Part shown: positions 7,108 through 13,287 of the stretch, in pieces | Layout: every line of letters begins with the position of its first letter | How positions within the stretch are numbered: position 1 is the first letter of the stretch | IMG/VR virus record: IMGVR_UViG_3300047557_002085 | Span: 1 to 32,090 of that record | From: a virus | Reading direction: 5' to 3' (one strand) | DNA: 32,090 nt | Made by a program: the position numbers and the translations under genes | The notes under the pieces: generated by a model | Told to the model about the DNA's origin: nothing | Databases searched by the model: none | The model's input: only the letters and a program-made list of their open reading frames with translations

Positions 7108-7485
7108 TTAATACCAATTTTCGCGCTTAAAAAAACTCCACGCATTGCAGGGAGTTTTGTGTCGCCTGTGGATATAGGCGAGCGTTGCCACTAATTGCGG
7201 CACCGAGGCTTGAGAATGTTTCATCCCAAGATTGCGGTAGGTGGCATCTATAAGTTGACCGATGCCTTTTGCACTTGAACTCGGATTCTTTGCAGAAGCC
7301 TTCCAAGCTGATTCCTTGCCCAATAGTTTGGCAAGGCAGTTGTATTCAGTTTTTGTTAGCAATTCCTTTGCCAATTTCTTGGCATCAACTTGCTTTAACA
7401 CAGGTCGATCCTTGTAAACAACGACAGGCGTTGCCGGAACTGCTTGTTGTGGTGCGAATCCAGCATTGACAATCATTGATGTCAT
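7108..7485 (-). CDS. Lytic transglycosylase (SLT-type)
   Basis: A 125-residue product from the first standard start. It has the lysozyme-like SLT core: the catalytic glutamate in GKESAWK (E58), GIGQL at 74-78, and the characteristic end HRRHKTPCNAWSFFKRENWY. It would cut peptidoglycan glycan strands. In frame upstream of the ATG there is an open stretch to 7542 encoding a textbook signal peptide (basic NRKTLR, hydrophobic GIAIIIGVSAM, then NAGFA), preceded by AAGGAG at good spacing, but the codon there is ATC. The true start may therefore be 7542 with a rare start codon; the ATG used here would lack an export signal. It overlaps the WhiB gene end by 4 bases. It lies in the early operon, away from the lysis cassette. 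Confidence 0.75.
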   Translation of the reverse strand: MTSMIVNAGFAPQQAVPATPVVVYKDRPVLKQVDAKKLAKELLTKTEYNCLAKLLGKESAWKASAKNPSSSAKGIGQLIDATYRNLGMKHSQASVPQLVATLAYIHRRHKTPCNAWSFFKRENWY

Positions 7486-7952
7486 TGCCGAAACCCCGAT
7501 GATGATTGCGATTCCCCTGAGTGTTTTGCGATTGGTTGTGATTGGCTTTCTCCTTCCAATTTCGCATTTAGCCTGCGAATAACGCGAGTGACATAGTTCA
7601 TTTCGACTCGGCAGGTTTCAGCGATTTCTTTATGAGTGCGCCCTTGACGATATAGCTCGCGGATAGTCCTTGCCACATTTTCAACATACTTTTTGCGGCT
7701 TGCACTATTCGCAGCAAACCCACGCATTGCAGGCGTTGTGCCTGCCCAAATTCCGTGGGGTATTTCTTCGGTGAGCGCGTATTCCAAGCACTCCTTTCTT
7801 TCTGGACAACCTGCGCAAATTGCTTGCGCAAGTGGGAGGCTCTTTGCCTCATCTGCTTTGCTTTCAGGAAAAAATAGATTAGGGAATTCATATTCGCGAC
7901 AGAGCGCGTTTGGTAATTTTGGTAAGGTCGGATAAAACTCAAAGACCTTCAT
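7482..7952 (-). CDS. WhiB-like regulator fused to a helix-turn-helix
   Basis: A 156-residue Wbl-family protein. The four iron-sulfur cysteines are C18, C46, C49 and C55 in the CxxCxxxxxC arrangement, followed by the turn GIWAG at 67-71. Wbl proteins bind a 4Fe-4S cluster and act on the principal sigma factor; they are restricted to actinobacteria and their phages, so this is the best host marker here. Unlike the usual short forms, residues 90-130 add a second predicted helix-turn-helix (HKEIAETCRVEMNYVTRVIRRL). The start at 7952 is chosen for its ATGA overlap with the resolvase stop. It probably controls the phage or host transcription switch. Confidence 0.85.
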   Translation of the reverse strand: MKVFEFYPTLPKLPNALCREYEFPNLFFPESKADEAKSLPLAQAICAGCPERKECLEYALTEEIPHGIWAGTTPAMRGFAANSASRKKYVENVARTIRELYRQGRTHKEIAETCRVEMNYVTRVIRRLNAKLEGESQSQPIAKHSGESQSSSGFRQ

Positions 7953-8299
7953 TGCCTCTCCTGTAACCAAGAATCTAGGTCTTGGATCACGAAAGCATCT
8001 TCGATGGAGGCATTTCGTCTCTTGACGACAACAAAAGATGGCGGTGCTTTTTCCAAGCCTCTCGCCTTCGCATAATTCTTTGCTTCCTTGCAAGCCTCAT
8101 CCCAAAAGGTTGGAAGTGAAATGGCTTTGCGATTCTTTAGCTCAAGCACATAAGTCTTTCCGGCGATGATGGCAACGATGTCGCCTTCATCTTTGGCACC
8201 CGATAATCGCAAGCGTTCTGCAAAGACACCGCGAGAACGCAACCACTTGAGAACTCCGATTTCAAATGCGGAACCCTTGCGACCGTTGGGATTAGCCAT
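7949..8299 (-). CDS. Holliday-junction resolvase-like nuclease
   Basis: A 116-residue PD-(D/E)XK protein of the Hjc/RecU-like type: N-terminal E13 (FEIGVLKWLRSRG), D40 in EGDIVAII, and E53-L-K55 in YVLELKNR, followed by a helix with acidic and lysine residues. It would resolve recombination intermediates before packaging, alongside the endonuclease VII at 297-677; having both is redundant but not rare. The start at 8299 overlaps the preceding stop by 8 bases. The longer in-frame reading from 8443 lies entirely over the upstream gene and is not used. Confidence 0.75.
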   Translation of the reverse strand: MANPNGRKGSAFEIGVLKWLRSRGVFAERLRLSGAKDEGDIVAIIAGKTYVLELKNRKAISLPTFWDEACKEAKNYAKARGLEKAPPSFVVVKRRNASIEDAFVIQDLDSWLQERQ

Positions 8300-8591
8300 T
8301 ACTTGCAAGCTCACTTTCAATTTGTTCCCGCAAATATTTTTCCGCAAAATCAAGGCTCTTTGAGTAGAATTTAACGATTGTTTGAATTTCGCCACCGCGA
8401 ATCGGATGAGGTAAATAAACTGCCGTGACATCCAAAATCTCAATATCAGGCAGTTTTTCTTTCAGACGATTGCCAGCGACTTTCTTTTCCATTTCAACAA
8501 AAGACTCAACAACTTCAGGCGGAATGCCAATTGTCACAACATTTGACCAGCCAAATCTTCGCACCTGAACTTCCAAATCTTCTGTTTCCAT
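8292..8591 (-). CDS. Hypothetical protein
   Basis: A 99-residue protein with mixed alpha/beta character: an N-terminal strand region (LEVQVRRFGWSNVVTIGIP), a charged helix (EVVESFVEMEKKVAGNRLKE), more strands and a C-terminal helix. No known motif. Its start abuts the stop of the upstream gene (shared base at 8591), so translation is coupled. It belongs to the leftward early operon. Confidence 0.6.
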   Translation of the reverse strand: METEDLEVQVRRFGWSNVVTIGIPPEVVESFVEMEKKVAGNRLKEKLPDIEILDVTAVYLPHPIRGGEIQTIVKFYSKSLDFAEKYLREQIESELASNG

Positions 8592-8929
8592 TACTTAATC
8601 AACTCCAATGTCGCAGGGCGACCGGCAACGGCGCGGGCAAACTGCACCGACTCAACAAGAGCCTTTGCCAGCGCCAGCGCCTCTTGCTCTGACATTTGAG
8701 CGACTTTGACCACGCATTCAGGCACCTGTTGACGGACTTTATCAAGAAGCGAGGCTGCACTTTCGCTCTTGAATGAATCGATGCCTGAATGGTCGCGTAG
8801 TCGAGCGAGATGAAACATCGGAACCTGCGCTAAGACATCTTCGAGCAGGTCAAGGTTGGCATCGGTTTCCTCTAGGTACAGGACAATCGATCCATCTGAG
8901 GCGTTGTGAACTGAGAATAGGTCGGTCAT
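8591..8929 (-). CDS. Hypothetical protein
   Basis: A 112-residue, mostly helical, mildly acidic protein without a recognisable domain. It is the second gene of the leftward early transcript, joined by ATGA overlap to the small membrane protein upstream and directly abutting the next gene. The middle contains amphipathic helices rich in Ala and Leu (QEALALAKALVESVQFARAV). Function unknown. Confidence 0.6.
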   Translation of the reverse strand: MTDLFSVHNASDGSIVLYLEETDANLDLLEDVLAQVPMFHLARLRDHSGIDSFKSESAASLLDKVRQQVPECVVKVAQMSEQEALALAKALVESVQFARAVAGRPATLELIK

Positions 8930-9081
8930 CGGCTCAGAGCCTTTGCCATCTTCTCCTGCTGGCGCTTAAAGGCGCGAATCGAGCGTTGCGCCTCGTTTTC
9001 ACGATAGCGCCTCTCAGCCTCTAAAATGCCCCAAAACAGGGCTAGAACGCCCATTAGAGCCACGAACAAATAAATCTGCAT
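8926..9081 (-). CDS. Small single-pass membrane protein, first gene of leftward operon
   Basis: A 51-residue product. The N-terminus is one membrane helix (IYLFVALMGVLALFWGIL), and the rest is a strongly charged, basic helix (EAERRYRENEAQRSIRAFKRQQEK). It has a strong ribosome site, AAGGGGGAATT, and its stop overlaps the next start by ATGA. As the first gene after the divergent control region, it would be made at high level early. Possible roles include superinfection exclusion or membrane anchoring of replication, but neither is shown. Confidence 0.7.
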   Translation of the reverse strand: MQIYLFVALMGVLALFWGILEAERRYRENEAQRSIRAFKRQQEKMAKALSR

Positions 9082-9236
9082 AATTCCCCCTTCTTAGGTT
9101 GTGGATAAGTATGAGGGAAGAGGGTGACACCCTAAGCCCGACACGCCCAAGGTGTCTAGTTGCTTGTGTATTGACAAGCGTAGGCACAAGCCTTAGAGTT
9201 CAGTCATTGAGGAAATACCTCAAGCGAAAGGTAAAA
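9082..9236. promoter_or_regulatory. Divergent control region with several dyads
   Basis: The only divergent intergenic stretch between two multi-gene operons. From left to right it holds GGGTG-A-CACCC, then GACAC/GTGTC arms around 7 bases, then GCTTGT/ACAAGC arms (9162-9179) overlapping the rightward -35 box, a further ACAAGC at 9186-9191, and TTGAGG/CCTCAA (9207-9223) just before the rightward ribosome site. This density of dyads is typical of a lysis-lysogeny switch region. Candidate ligands in the window are the RHH protein at 9559 and the WhiB-HTH protein at 7482. A leftward promoter must also lie here, but I could not place a convincing one. Confidence 0.6.
9171..9199 (+). promoter_or_regulatory. 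Rightward sigma-70-type promoter
   Basis: Consensus -35 TTGACA at 9171-9176, a 17-base spacer, and -10 TAGAGT at 9194-9199, which keeps the three most conserved -10 bases. Transcription would begin near 9206 and enter the rightward operon at 9237. The -35 lies within the palindrome GCTTGT/ACAAGC, so a bound regulator would block polymerase. Confidence 0.65.
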
Positions 9237-9446
9237 ATGAACGGCAAGCAATTAGTTCAAATTAACAGAGGCAAGTTCGTCAGTCTTGATGATTCGATTC
9301 GCATTGAATATGTGATACATCGCGGCGGTGCGAGTGAATGGATTATCTCAGAGAAAAATGCGGATGGAATTTATTTTTCAGCAGTTGATCACGCTCCAAC
9401 TTTTGAGGCAGCTCGTATCAAATATCTTGGAAGGATGAGTGCGTGA
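9237..9446 (+). CDS. Hypothetical protein, first gene of rightward operon
   Basis: A 69-residue protein, beta-rich with two GG-type turns (VIHRGGASEWIISEKNADGIYFSAV) and a basic C-terminal helix (EAARIKYLGRMSA). The start at 9237 is chosen for its AAAGGT ribosome site and its position about 30 bases after the predicted transcription start. No family is recognised. Being first behind the dyad-rich promoter suggests an immediate early or maintenance function. Confidence 0.6.
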   Translation: MNGKQLVQINRGKFVSLDDSIRIEYVIHRGGASEWIISEKNADGIYFSAVDHAPTFEAARIKYLGRMSA

Positions 9447-9562
9447 TGTGGGATTTACTTTTCGGCACTCACATTGGCGGTTGGCAAGCAATGGTTCAGT
9501 TTTGGTTTTGGACAGGTTTAGTTTTAGGAATATCAATCACTTGGCTTAGGAGGCAGAAATGA
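9446..9562 (+). CDS. Tiny membrane protein
   Basis: A 38-residue ORF with a single hydrophobic segment (FWFWTGLVLGISITWL) and a basic tail (RRQK). Its start overlaps the previous stop (TGATG) and its stop overlaps the RHH start (ATGA), so it is translated in a coupled chain. Function unknown; small membrane proteins in phage control operons often act in exclusion or signalling. Confidence 0.6.
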   Translation: MWDLLFGTHIGGWQAMVQFWFWTGLVLGISITWLRRQK

Positions 9563-9684
9563 AGAAGATTCGGTCAGTCAGAGTCAGCGACCAACTATGG
9601 GCGCGGGCGAAGGCGAAGGCGCGGGCAGAAGGCAAGACAGTCTCTGAAGTCATCGTTGATTTCTTAAAGGAGTTCGTCAAATGA
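9559..9684 (+). CDS. Ribbon-helix-helix (Arc/CopG-like) regulator
   Basis: A 41-residue protein. It shows the short N-terminal strand (KKIRSVRVSDQ), helix A (LWARAKAKARAEG), the KTVSEVI turn into helix B, and a FLKEFV end, exactly the RHH size and pattern of minimal DNA-binding dimers. Such proteins bind short direct or inverted operator repeats; the dyads at 9162-9223, in its own promoter, are the obvious candidates for autoregulation. It is coupled by ATGA overlaps to both neighbours. It is the only dedicated repressor-like gene in the window. Confidence 0.8.
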   Translation: MKKIRSVRVSDQLWARAKAKARAEGKTVSEVIVDFLKEFVK

Positions 9685-10133
9685 CGACCGCCGAGATTGC
9701 CAAAGGCTACGCCGAGCGCGGTTGGTTTGTTCTGCCCTGCTACCCGCAACAGAAAAAGCCATTCTTTCCAATAGCAGTTCACGGATATAAATCGGCATCT
9801 AATAAGCCAAAGACTGTGGCGAAGTGGTTTGAACGCTCGCCATTGCTCAACATTGGCATCGCCTGTGCGCCTTCAGGCATAGTGGTTCTTGATGTGGATT
9901 TCCGCAACGGTGGAAACATCGAAGGCTTAAATCTTGACACCTTCACAGTTGCCACCGGCGATGGAATCCATCTCTACTATCGAGCAAGCAAGGGCGCGAA
10001 CTTTCCTGGAAAATTGCGCGATGGTGTTGACATCAAATTCAATGGCTATGTTGTCACCGCAGGATCGATGCACGAGAACGGCAAGTTCTATGAAATCATC
10101 AAAGATGTTGAACTTGCGGAGTTGTCATTGTGA
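9681..10133 (+). CDS. Stand-alone primase-polymerase domain
   Basis: A 150-residue bifunctional primase/polymerase (prim-pol) domain without a helicase. Motifs: DVD metal site at 71-73 (GIVVLDVDF), GDGIHLYYR with H97 at 93-101, and D117 in GVDIKFNGYVVTAGS. Unlike the fused copy at 2167-4227, this one keeps the canonical DxD. It could synthesise primers or repair gaps, or interfere with replication of rival phages, since it lies in the rightward operon with the RHH regulator instead of the replication cluster. The start is coupled to the RHH stop. Confidence 0.85.
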   Translation: MTTAEIAKGYAERGWFVLPCYPQQKKPFFPIAVHGYKSASNKPKTVAKWFERSPLLNIGIACAPSGIVVLDVDFRNGGNIEGLNLDTFTVATGDGIHLYYRASKGANFPGKLRDGVDIKFNGYVVTAGSMHENGKFYEIIKDVELAELSL

Positions 10134-10363
10134 TTCGCTTAATTCTTTGTCCATTGGCAGTTCCGCTTGCTATTGGCAAAGGGCGCAACCCTTTGCTTTG
10201 GTTCTTACTTGTCTTGATTACACCTTGGGCTTTTGCCATCTTGGTTGTCAATAAAGTGCATCCAATGAAGCCGATTTATTTGCCTGAGCCTTTGCTCAAG
10301 CACTTCACGAAGAAGAAGATAGATAGAGAGATTGCTAAGTTGGAAAGTCAATTCACAAAATAA
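10130..10363 (+). CDS. Small membrane protein
   Basis: A 77-residue protein starting from a GTG that overlaps the preceding stop. It has one or two hydrophobic segments in the first 42 residues (LILCPLAVPLAI and LLWFLLVLITPWAFAILVV) and a basic cytoplasmic-type tail (KHFTKKKIDREIAKLESQF). It is the last gene of the rightward operon, immediately before the terminator. Function unknown. Confidence 0.6.
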   Translation: MIRLILCPLAVPLAIGKGRNPLLWFLLVLITPWAFAILVVNKVHPMKPIYLPEPLLKHFTKKKIDREIAKLESQFTK

Positions 10364-10369
10364 AAGCAA

Positions 10370-10408
10370 CCCCCGCCATCGGTTTATTTATCCGATGCGG
10401 GGGTTTTT
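10370..10408. terminator. Bidirectional intrinsic terminator
   Basis: GC-rich hairpin: CCCCCGC(C)ATCGG pairs with CCGATGCGGGGG, with one bulged C and a 9-base A/T loop, followed by TTTTT on the plus strand. The minus-strand side is followed by a looser T-rich stretch. It ends the rightward operon and also the convergent 10384-10680 gene, whose stop codon lies in the loop. Confidence 0.85.
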
Positions 10409-10680
10409 CCTTGCCGTTGCGCGATTTCGGCAAGTTCGCAAGCGATGGCGAGATATGCAGCACCATCTATGAAATTGTCCTCTTTGAACGATTCCATCGA
10501 GCGAGAAATCTTGACCAAAACCTGACAGACGGCAACCTGCTCAGGCGTTATCTGAGTTTCTAGGTAAGCCGACCATAATTGCGCAATTCGCAGGTGATTT
10601 AGGTAGGGAGCGCCGTAAGAATCTTGGCGATCCGTAGTTGTCAATTCTTCTGCCTGCTTTAGAACTTCTTTGCGCTTCAT
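10384..10680 (-). CDS. DUF6378-like protein
   Basis: A 98-residue helical protein with the pattern of a phage family seen beside nucleotide-metabolism genes: TTTDRQDSYGAPYLNHLRIAQ near the start, LWSAYL, then VCQVLVKISRS and DNFIDGAAYLAIACELAEI. The spaced Asp/Glu residues recall all-alpha NTP pyrophosphatase folds, but the catalytic set is not clear, so no reaction is claimed. The start at 10680 has the ribosome site AAGGGGGATTT. It is a single-gene unit ending in the shared terminator, divergent from the glycosyltransferase at 10739. Confidence 0.6.
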   Translation of the reverse strand: MKRKEVLKQAEELTTTDRQDSYGAPYLNHLRIAQLWSAYLETQITPEQVAVCQVLVKISRSMESFKEDNFIDGAAYLAIACELAEIAQRQGKTPASDK

Positions 10681-10738
10681 AAATCCCCCTTGGACAGTAG
10701 GCGCGAAAATTAGCACAACTCTGCTCTATTGTTGGGCA

Positions 10739-11428
10739 ATGGCCAAGATTGCGATGCTTTGGTTCCACAACCCGATGACCGGCGTTCAACGCCTGTCAAT
10801 TAGGTCATTCCTGCATCACGGTCACGAGGTGACGGTCTTCGCTTATGGCGCGATTGATGCGCCCGATGGGGTTAAATTCGCCGATGCCGGCGAGATAATT
10901 TCAGAGGACAAAATCTTCAAGAGCCACGACTCGTTTGCGGCCTTCTCGGATGTCTTTCGGTATCGCCTGCTTTCTCAGGCAGATTTTTTGTGGGCAGATG
11001 CAGACACGATTTGCCTGCGCCCCGATTGGAATTTTGACGACTATGTTTTCAGCTTTCAAGAGCCTTTCAAGGTCACAAATAATCTCTTGGGATACCCGCA
11101 AGGCTCACAATTAGCCAAGCGCCTGGTTGATGAATGCGTTTATCAGGAAGGCAAAGCCTATGACGAATTAGGGCCAATCTTGCTCACTCGTCTAGTTTCA
11201 GAACTAGGTCTTGGCGGTTATGTCTTGCCAAGTCAAACTTTCAATCCGCTTCATTGGACAGAGTTTCAAGCGCCTTTTAACCCAAGTCTTTGCGAAAATG
11301 TCTTGGCAAGATGTCAGGATTCCCACGCCGTTTCGCTCTCAAATTATCTGCTCAAATATCACGGCATCGACCGCGACAATTTCGTGCCAGGTTCGGCGGT
11401 AGCTCAATGGGATCAGACTTTTAGATAA
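10739..11428 (+). CDS. Glycosyltransferase with DXD motif (GT32-like)
   Basis: A 229-residue GT-A type glycosyltransferase. It opens with a sugar-nucleotide fold strand (KIAMLWFHNPMTGVQRLS); FSDVFRYRLLSQADFLWADADT contains the family's DxD at 87-89, which coordinates the metal and nucleotide sugar. The set FsDvfRyrlL..gG.w.DaDt is characteristic of the Gly_transf_sug (GT32) group. The start at 10739 follows a short non-coding gap with no clear ribosome site, so a leaderless message is possible. It converges on, and overlaps by 8 bases, the GT25-like gene. Likely substrates are virion proteins or the host surface. Confidence 0.75.
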   Translation: MAKIAMLWFHNPMTGVQRLSIRSFLHHGHEVTVFAYGAIDAPDGVKFADAGEIISEDKIFKSHDSFAAFSDVFRYRLLSQADFLWADADTICLRPDWNFDDYVFSFQEPFKVTNNLLGYPQGSQLAKRLVDECVYQEGKAYDELGPILLTRLVSELGLGGYVLPSQTFNPLHWTEFQAPFNPSLCENVLARCQDSHAVSLSNYLLKYHGIDRDNFVPGSAVAQWDQTFR

Positions 11429-12014
11429 TGCTTGCTCGATAATCAACTTCGTGCTTGCGAATGTCAGAGAAATCCGGCGTTTGAATGACGAAGGATGGGT
11501 TTGCCATATAAGTCACAACCTCGCGATGTAGCAGGCCATAAGCAGCATCAATCGGATGAGCGGTGTTTAGTGAGCATTCAATAAGCCGGTCAAAGATTTC
11601 TCGTTTGGCTCCGTAGGCGTGAGTGAGAATGTTGCCTTGCGTTTTCTTCAAGCCTTCAATTCCAACATCGATGATGGAATAAGGCCAAGAGCCGAGATAA
11701 AGCATCTGCCAATCATCAGGCACGACCTTTGAGATGTGGTCAAATTTAGCACTAAATTCAGCATCAAATCCAGCATCATCTTCAAAGATAAAGAGGCGCT
11801 CAACGCCATCGGCCAGGGCATCGGCGATGACTTGGCGATGCGACGCTGCGCAGGCGCGTTGCCCTGTAATGCCACAAGCCTCGGCATCGACGGCGCTATA
11901 ACGCACAAATTCGATTCCGAGGCTTGTTGCTTGCGAGACAAACCGTGAAAGGCGGTCAGTTCGTCTGTCTAAATTTATCAGCGCAACGCGGTCAAAGAAC
12001 TCGTTGAGCTTCAT
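11421..12014 (-). CDS. GT25-family glycosyltransferase
   Basis: A 197-residue protein with the hallmarks of LPS-biosynthesis type (GT25) transferases: ALINLDRRTDRL at 11-22, the GQRACAASHR segment around 51-60 and the EDD metal site at 78-80 (LFIFEDD), then LYLGSW. GT25 enzymes attach galactose or similar sugars. In a phage of a Gram-positive host this more likely modifies virion proteins or cell-wall polymer. It has its own AAGGGGGAA ribosome site after an 18-base gap from the holin gene. Confidence 0.8.
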   Translation of the reverse strand: MKLNEFFDRVALINLDRRTDRLSRFVSQATSLGIEFVRYSAVDAEACGITGQRACAASHRQVIADALADGVERLFIFEDDAGFDAEFSAKFDHISKVVPDDWQMLYLGSWPYSIIDVGIEGLKKTQGNILTHAYGAKREIFDRLIECSLNTAHPIDAAYGLLHREVVTYMANPSFVIQTPDFSDIRKHEVDYRASII

Positions 12015-12031
12015 ATTTCCCCCTTGTTTTA

Positions 12032-12217
12032 TTACTTCTTTTTACGACCAAATTCCGGCGCTGAAGGATCGAGCCACTTCAACACAGGGCCAAGGAAGCC
12101 GGCTAAGGCTGCCATTGCGATTGTCTTCAGGTCGGTCTCACCTGCAAGATATAGAGCGATTGCGGCTGATGCCGAAGCGCGAAACCAGGAAAGTGCAACT
12201 TGCTTAAACTGCTCCAT
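12032..12217 (-). CDS. Holin (r1t-type)
   Basis: A 61-residue protein with two hydrophobic segments (ASASAAIALYLAG and IAMAALAGFLGPVLKWL) separated by a short acidic turn, and a basic C-terminus (EFGRKKK). This matches the r1t-like holins of actinobacteriophages in size and in the FL-P-LKWLDPS region. It forms the membrane hole that releases the endolysin. The ATG at 12217 has AGGTGG six bases upstream; a GTG three codons earlier is possible. It overlaps the endolysin end by 14 bases. Confidence 0.75.
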   Translation of the reverse strand: MEQFKQVALSWFRASASAAIALYLAGETDLKTIAMAALAGFLGPVLKWLDPSAPEFGRKKK

Positions 12218-12731
12218 TTTTTCCACCTTTTGCCACCTTTTGTGGCCTATGGATTGAACAACAAGTGCAGACCTCGGTTGGAAATGGCGCTTTCTTCTTG
12301 CGCTTGATGGCCAACTTAGCCTTCACTTGATTGATGGCTTTTGGTTCATTAAGCCACCAAAACCAGGGCGAAGTATCCTCGCCGTGTTCTTTTTTGATTG
12401 AACAATGAATGTGTTTTTCGTGAGCATTTGAGCCGGTGTATTTGCGAACGCCTTTGGCCTTTGACCAAATCTTGTGGTTGAAAATCAGATAATCAACGCG
12501 CTCATCTTCGCGCCATTTGATAAAGCATTCGGCTGCATCAATGCCATTTTTAGGGTCGTGAGTTAGATCGAAGGCAAGGCCGGTGTTGTGGTCAGAATTG
12601 GGATTTGAAACTAGATGCGCAGCAGAAGGAAGCAGTCCATCGCTGGCCTTCATACGCTTCGGAGCAAGAGCAGTCGCCTGTCGCAACGCTGCGACGGCAG
12701 CAGGACTCGGCTTTTTCGCTAGTGGCTTCAT
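12204..12731 (-). CDS. Endolysin-type peptidase (M15-like)
   Basis: A 175-residue product. The first 130 residues resemble the D,D-carboxypeptidase/VanY-type (M15-like) domain of phage lysins: SDHNTGLAFDL with H48 and D55, then RVDYLIFNHKIW, and HEKHIHCS supplying H104, H107 and H109 for zinc binding. It would cleave stem-peptide bonds of peptidoglycan. A basic linker (KAKLAIKRKKKAP) and a cysteine-containing tail (CTCCSIH) follow, possibly for wall or zinc binding. There is no signal peptide, in keeping with holin-dependent release. Its context with the holin and a second membrane protein supports the call. Confidence 0.7.
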   Translation of the reverse strand: MKPLAKKPSPAAVAALRQATALAPKRMKASDGLLPSAAHLVSNPNSDHNTGLAFDLTHDPKNGIDAAECFIKWREDERVDYLIFNHKIWSKAKGVRKYTGSNAHEKHIHCSIKKEHGEDTSPWFWWLNEPKAINQVKAKLAIKRKKKAPFPTEVCTCCSIHRPQKVAKGGKNGAV

Positions 12732-12935
12732 TCACTTCCTTAATGCTTCTTTCACTAAGTCGGTCAAGAAATCAACCTTTTCTTCTAGGGCATTGACCTT
12801 ATCTTTAACACTTGAGCCACCGTTAGGTTTTAGCTCAGAGAGATAATGCTTGGTCAAATGCTTGACTCCAACGGCAAGTGCGCCAATGAGAGTCGTTATC
12901 GAGACGGCAAGTGCCGCCCAATCAGCGAGTGTCAT
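12732..12935 (-). CDS. Membrane protein with coiled coil, lysis cassette
   Basis: A 67-residue protein: one membrane segment (WAALAVSITTLIGALAVGV) and a C-terminal heptad-like helix (VKDKVNALEEKVDFLTDLVKEAL). This arrangement is common for second holin-like or spanin-like proteins next to actinophage endolysins (DUF2746-like). It probably tunes lysis timing. It lies 1 base after the endolysin start in coordinate terms, with the endolysin immediately downstream in transcription. Confidence 0.65.
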   Translation of the reverse strand: MTLADWAALAVSITTLIGALAVGVKHLTKHYLSELKPNGGSSVKDKVNALEEKVDFLTDLVKEALRK

Positions 12936-12938
12936 TTG

Positions 12939-13199
12939 TTATGGCTCCATATATAGAACAGAGGCTACGCCTGTTTCATTTGAATTGCAGACCGCCCAAA
13001 TTGCAGAATTTGGGGCGACTCTAAAATTTATGTAAGCATCCTTGGGAATGACGAAACCGTTTGTCGTGCTGACATTCGATCCGCCACAATACATCGGATG
13101 TGAACCCACATTGCGAAGGTGGACATCACGGTAAGCGCCGTAAGTTTGAATAATAAGAACCGAGGTTGAGGTAACTGTGGTCTGACCTGACGAGGCCAT
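12939..13199 (-). CDS. Small beta-rich virion-like protein
   Basis: An 86-residue protein made mostly of predicted beta strands (TTVTSTSVLIIQ, YRDVHLRNVGSHPMYCGGSNVS, VIPKDAYINFRV), with the small-residue composition of phage decoration or fibre-tip proteins. The ribosome site AAGGAGAGAA is strong. It lies between the recombinase operon and the lysis genes, as many tail-associated accessory proteins do. The exact role is unknown. Confidence 0.55.
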   Translation of the reverse strand: MASSGQTTVTSTSVLIIQTYGAYRDVHLRNVGSHPMYCGGSNVSTTNGFVIPKDAYINFRVAPNSAIWAVCNSNETGVASVLYMEP

Positions 13200-13287
13200 T
13201 TCTCTCCTTTAGTAAGACCCCGATGTTTTCAAATAAATCTATGTGGTCATCAATGGTGCGGATGACATCTTCGATTTCATAAATCAT
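13126..13287 (-). CDS. Small ORF coupled to the recombinase
   Basis: A 53-codon ORF starting by ATGA overlap at the recombinase stop. The first 30 residues look like real protein (acidic amphipathic helix IEDVIRTIDDHIDLFENIGVLLKER); the rest overlaps the next gene by 74 bases in another frame, which is unusually long. It may be a small recombinase cofactor of directionality-factor size, or only a ribosome relay. A start at the internal ATG ending at 13280 is also possible. Confidence 0.35.
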   Translation of the reverse strand: MIYEIEDVIRTIDDHIDLFENIGVLLKERNGLVRSDHSYLNLGSYYSNLRRLP

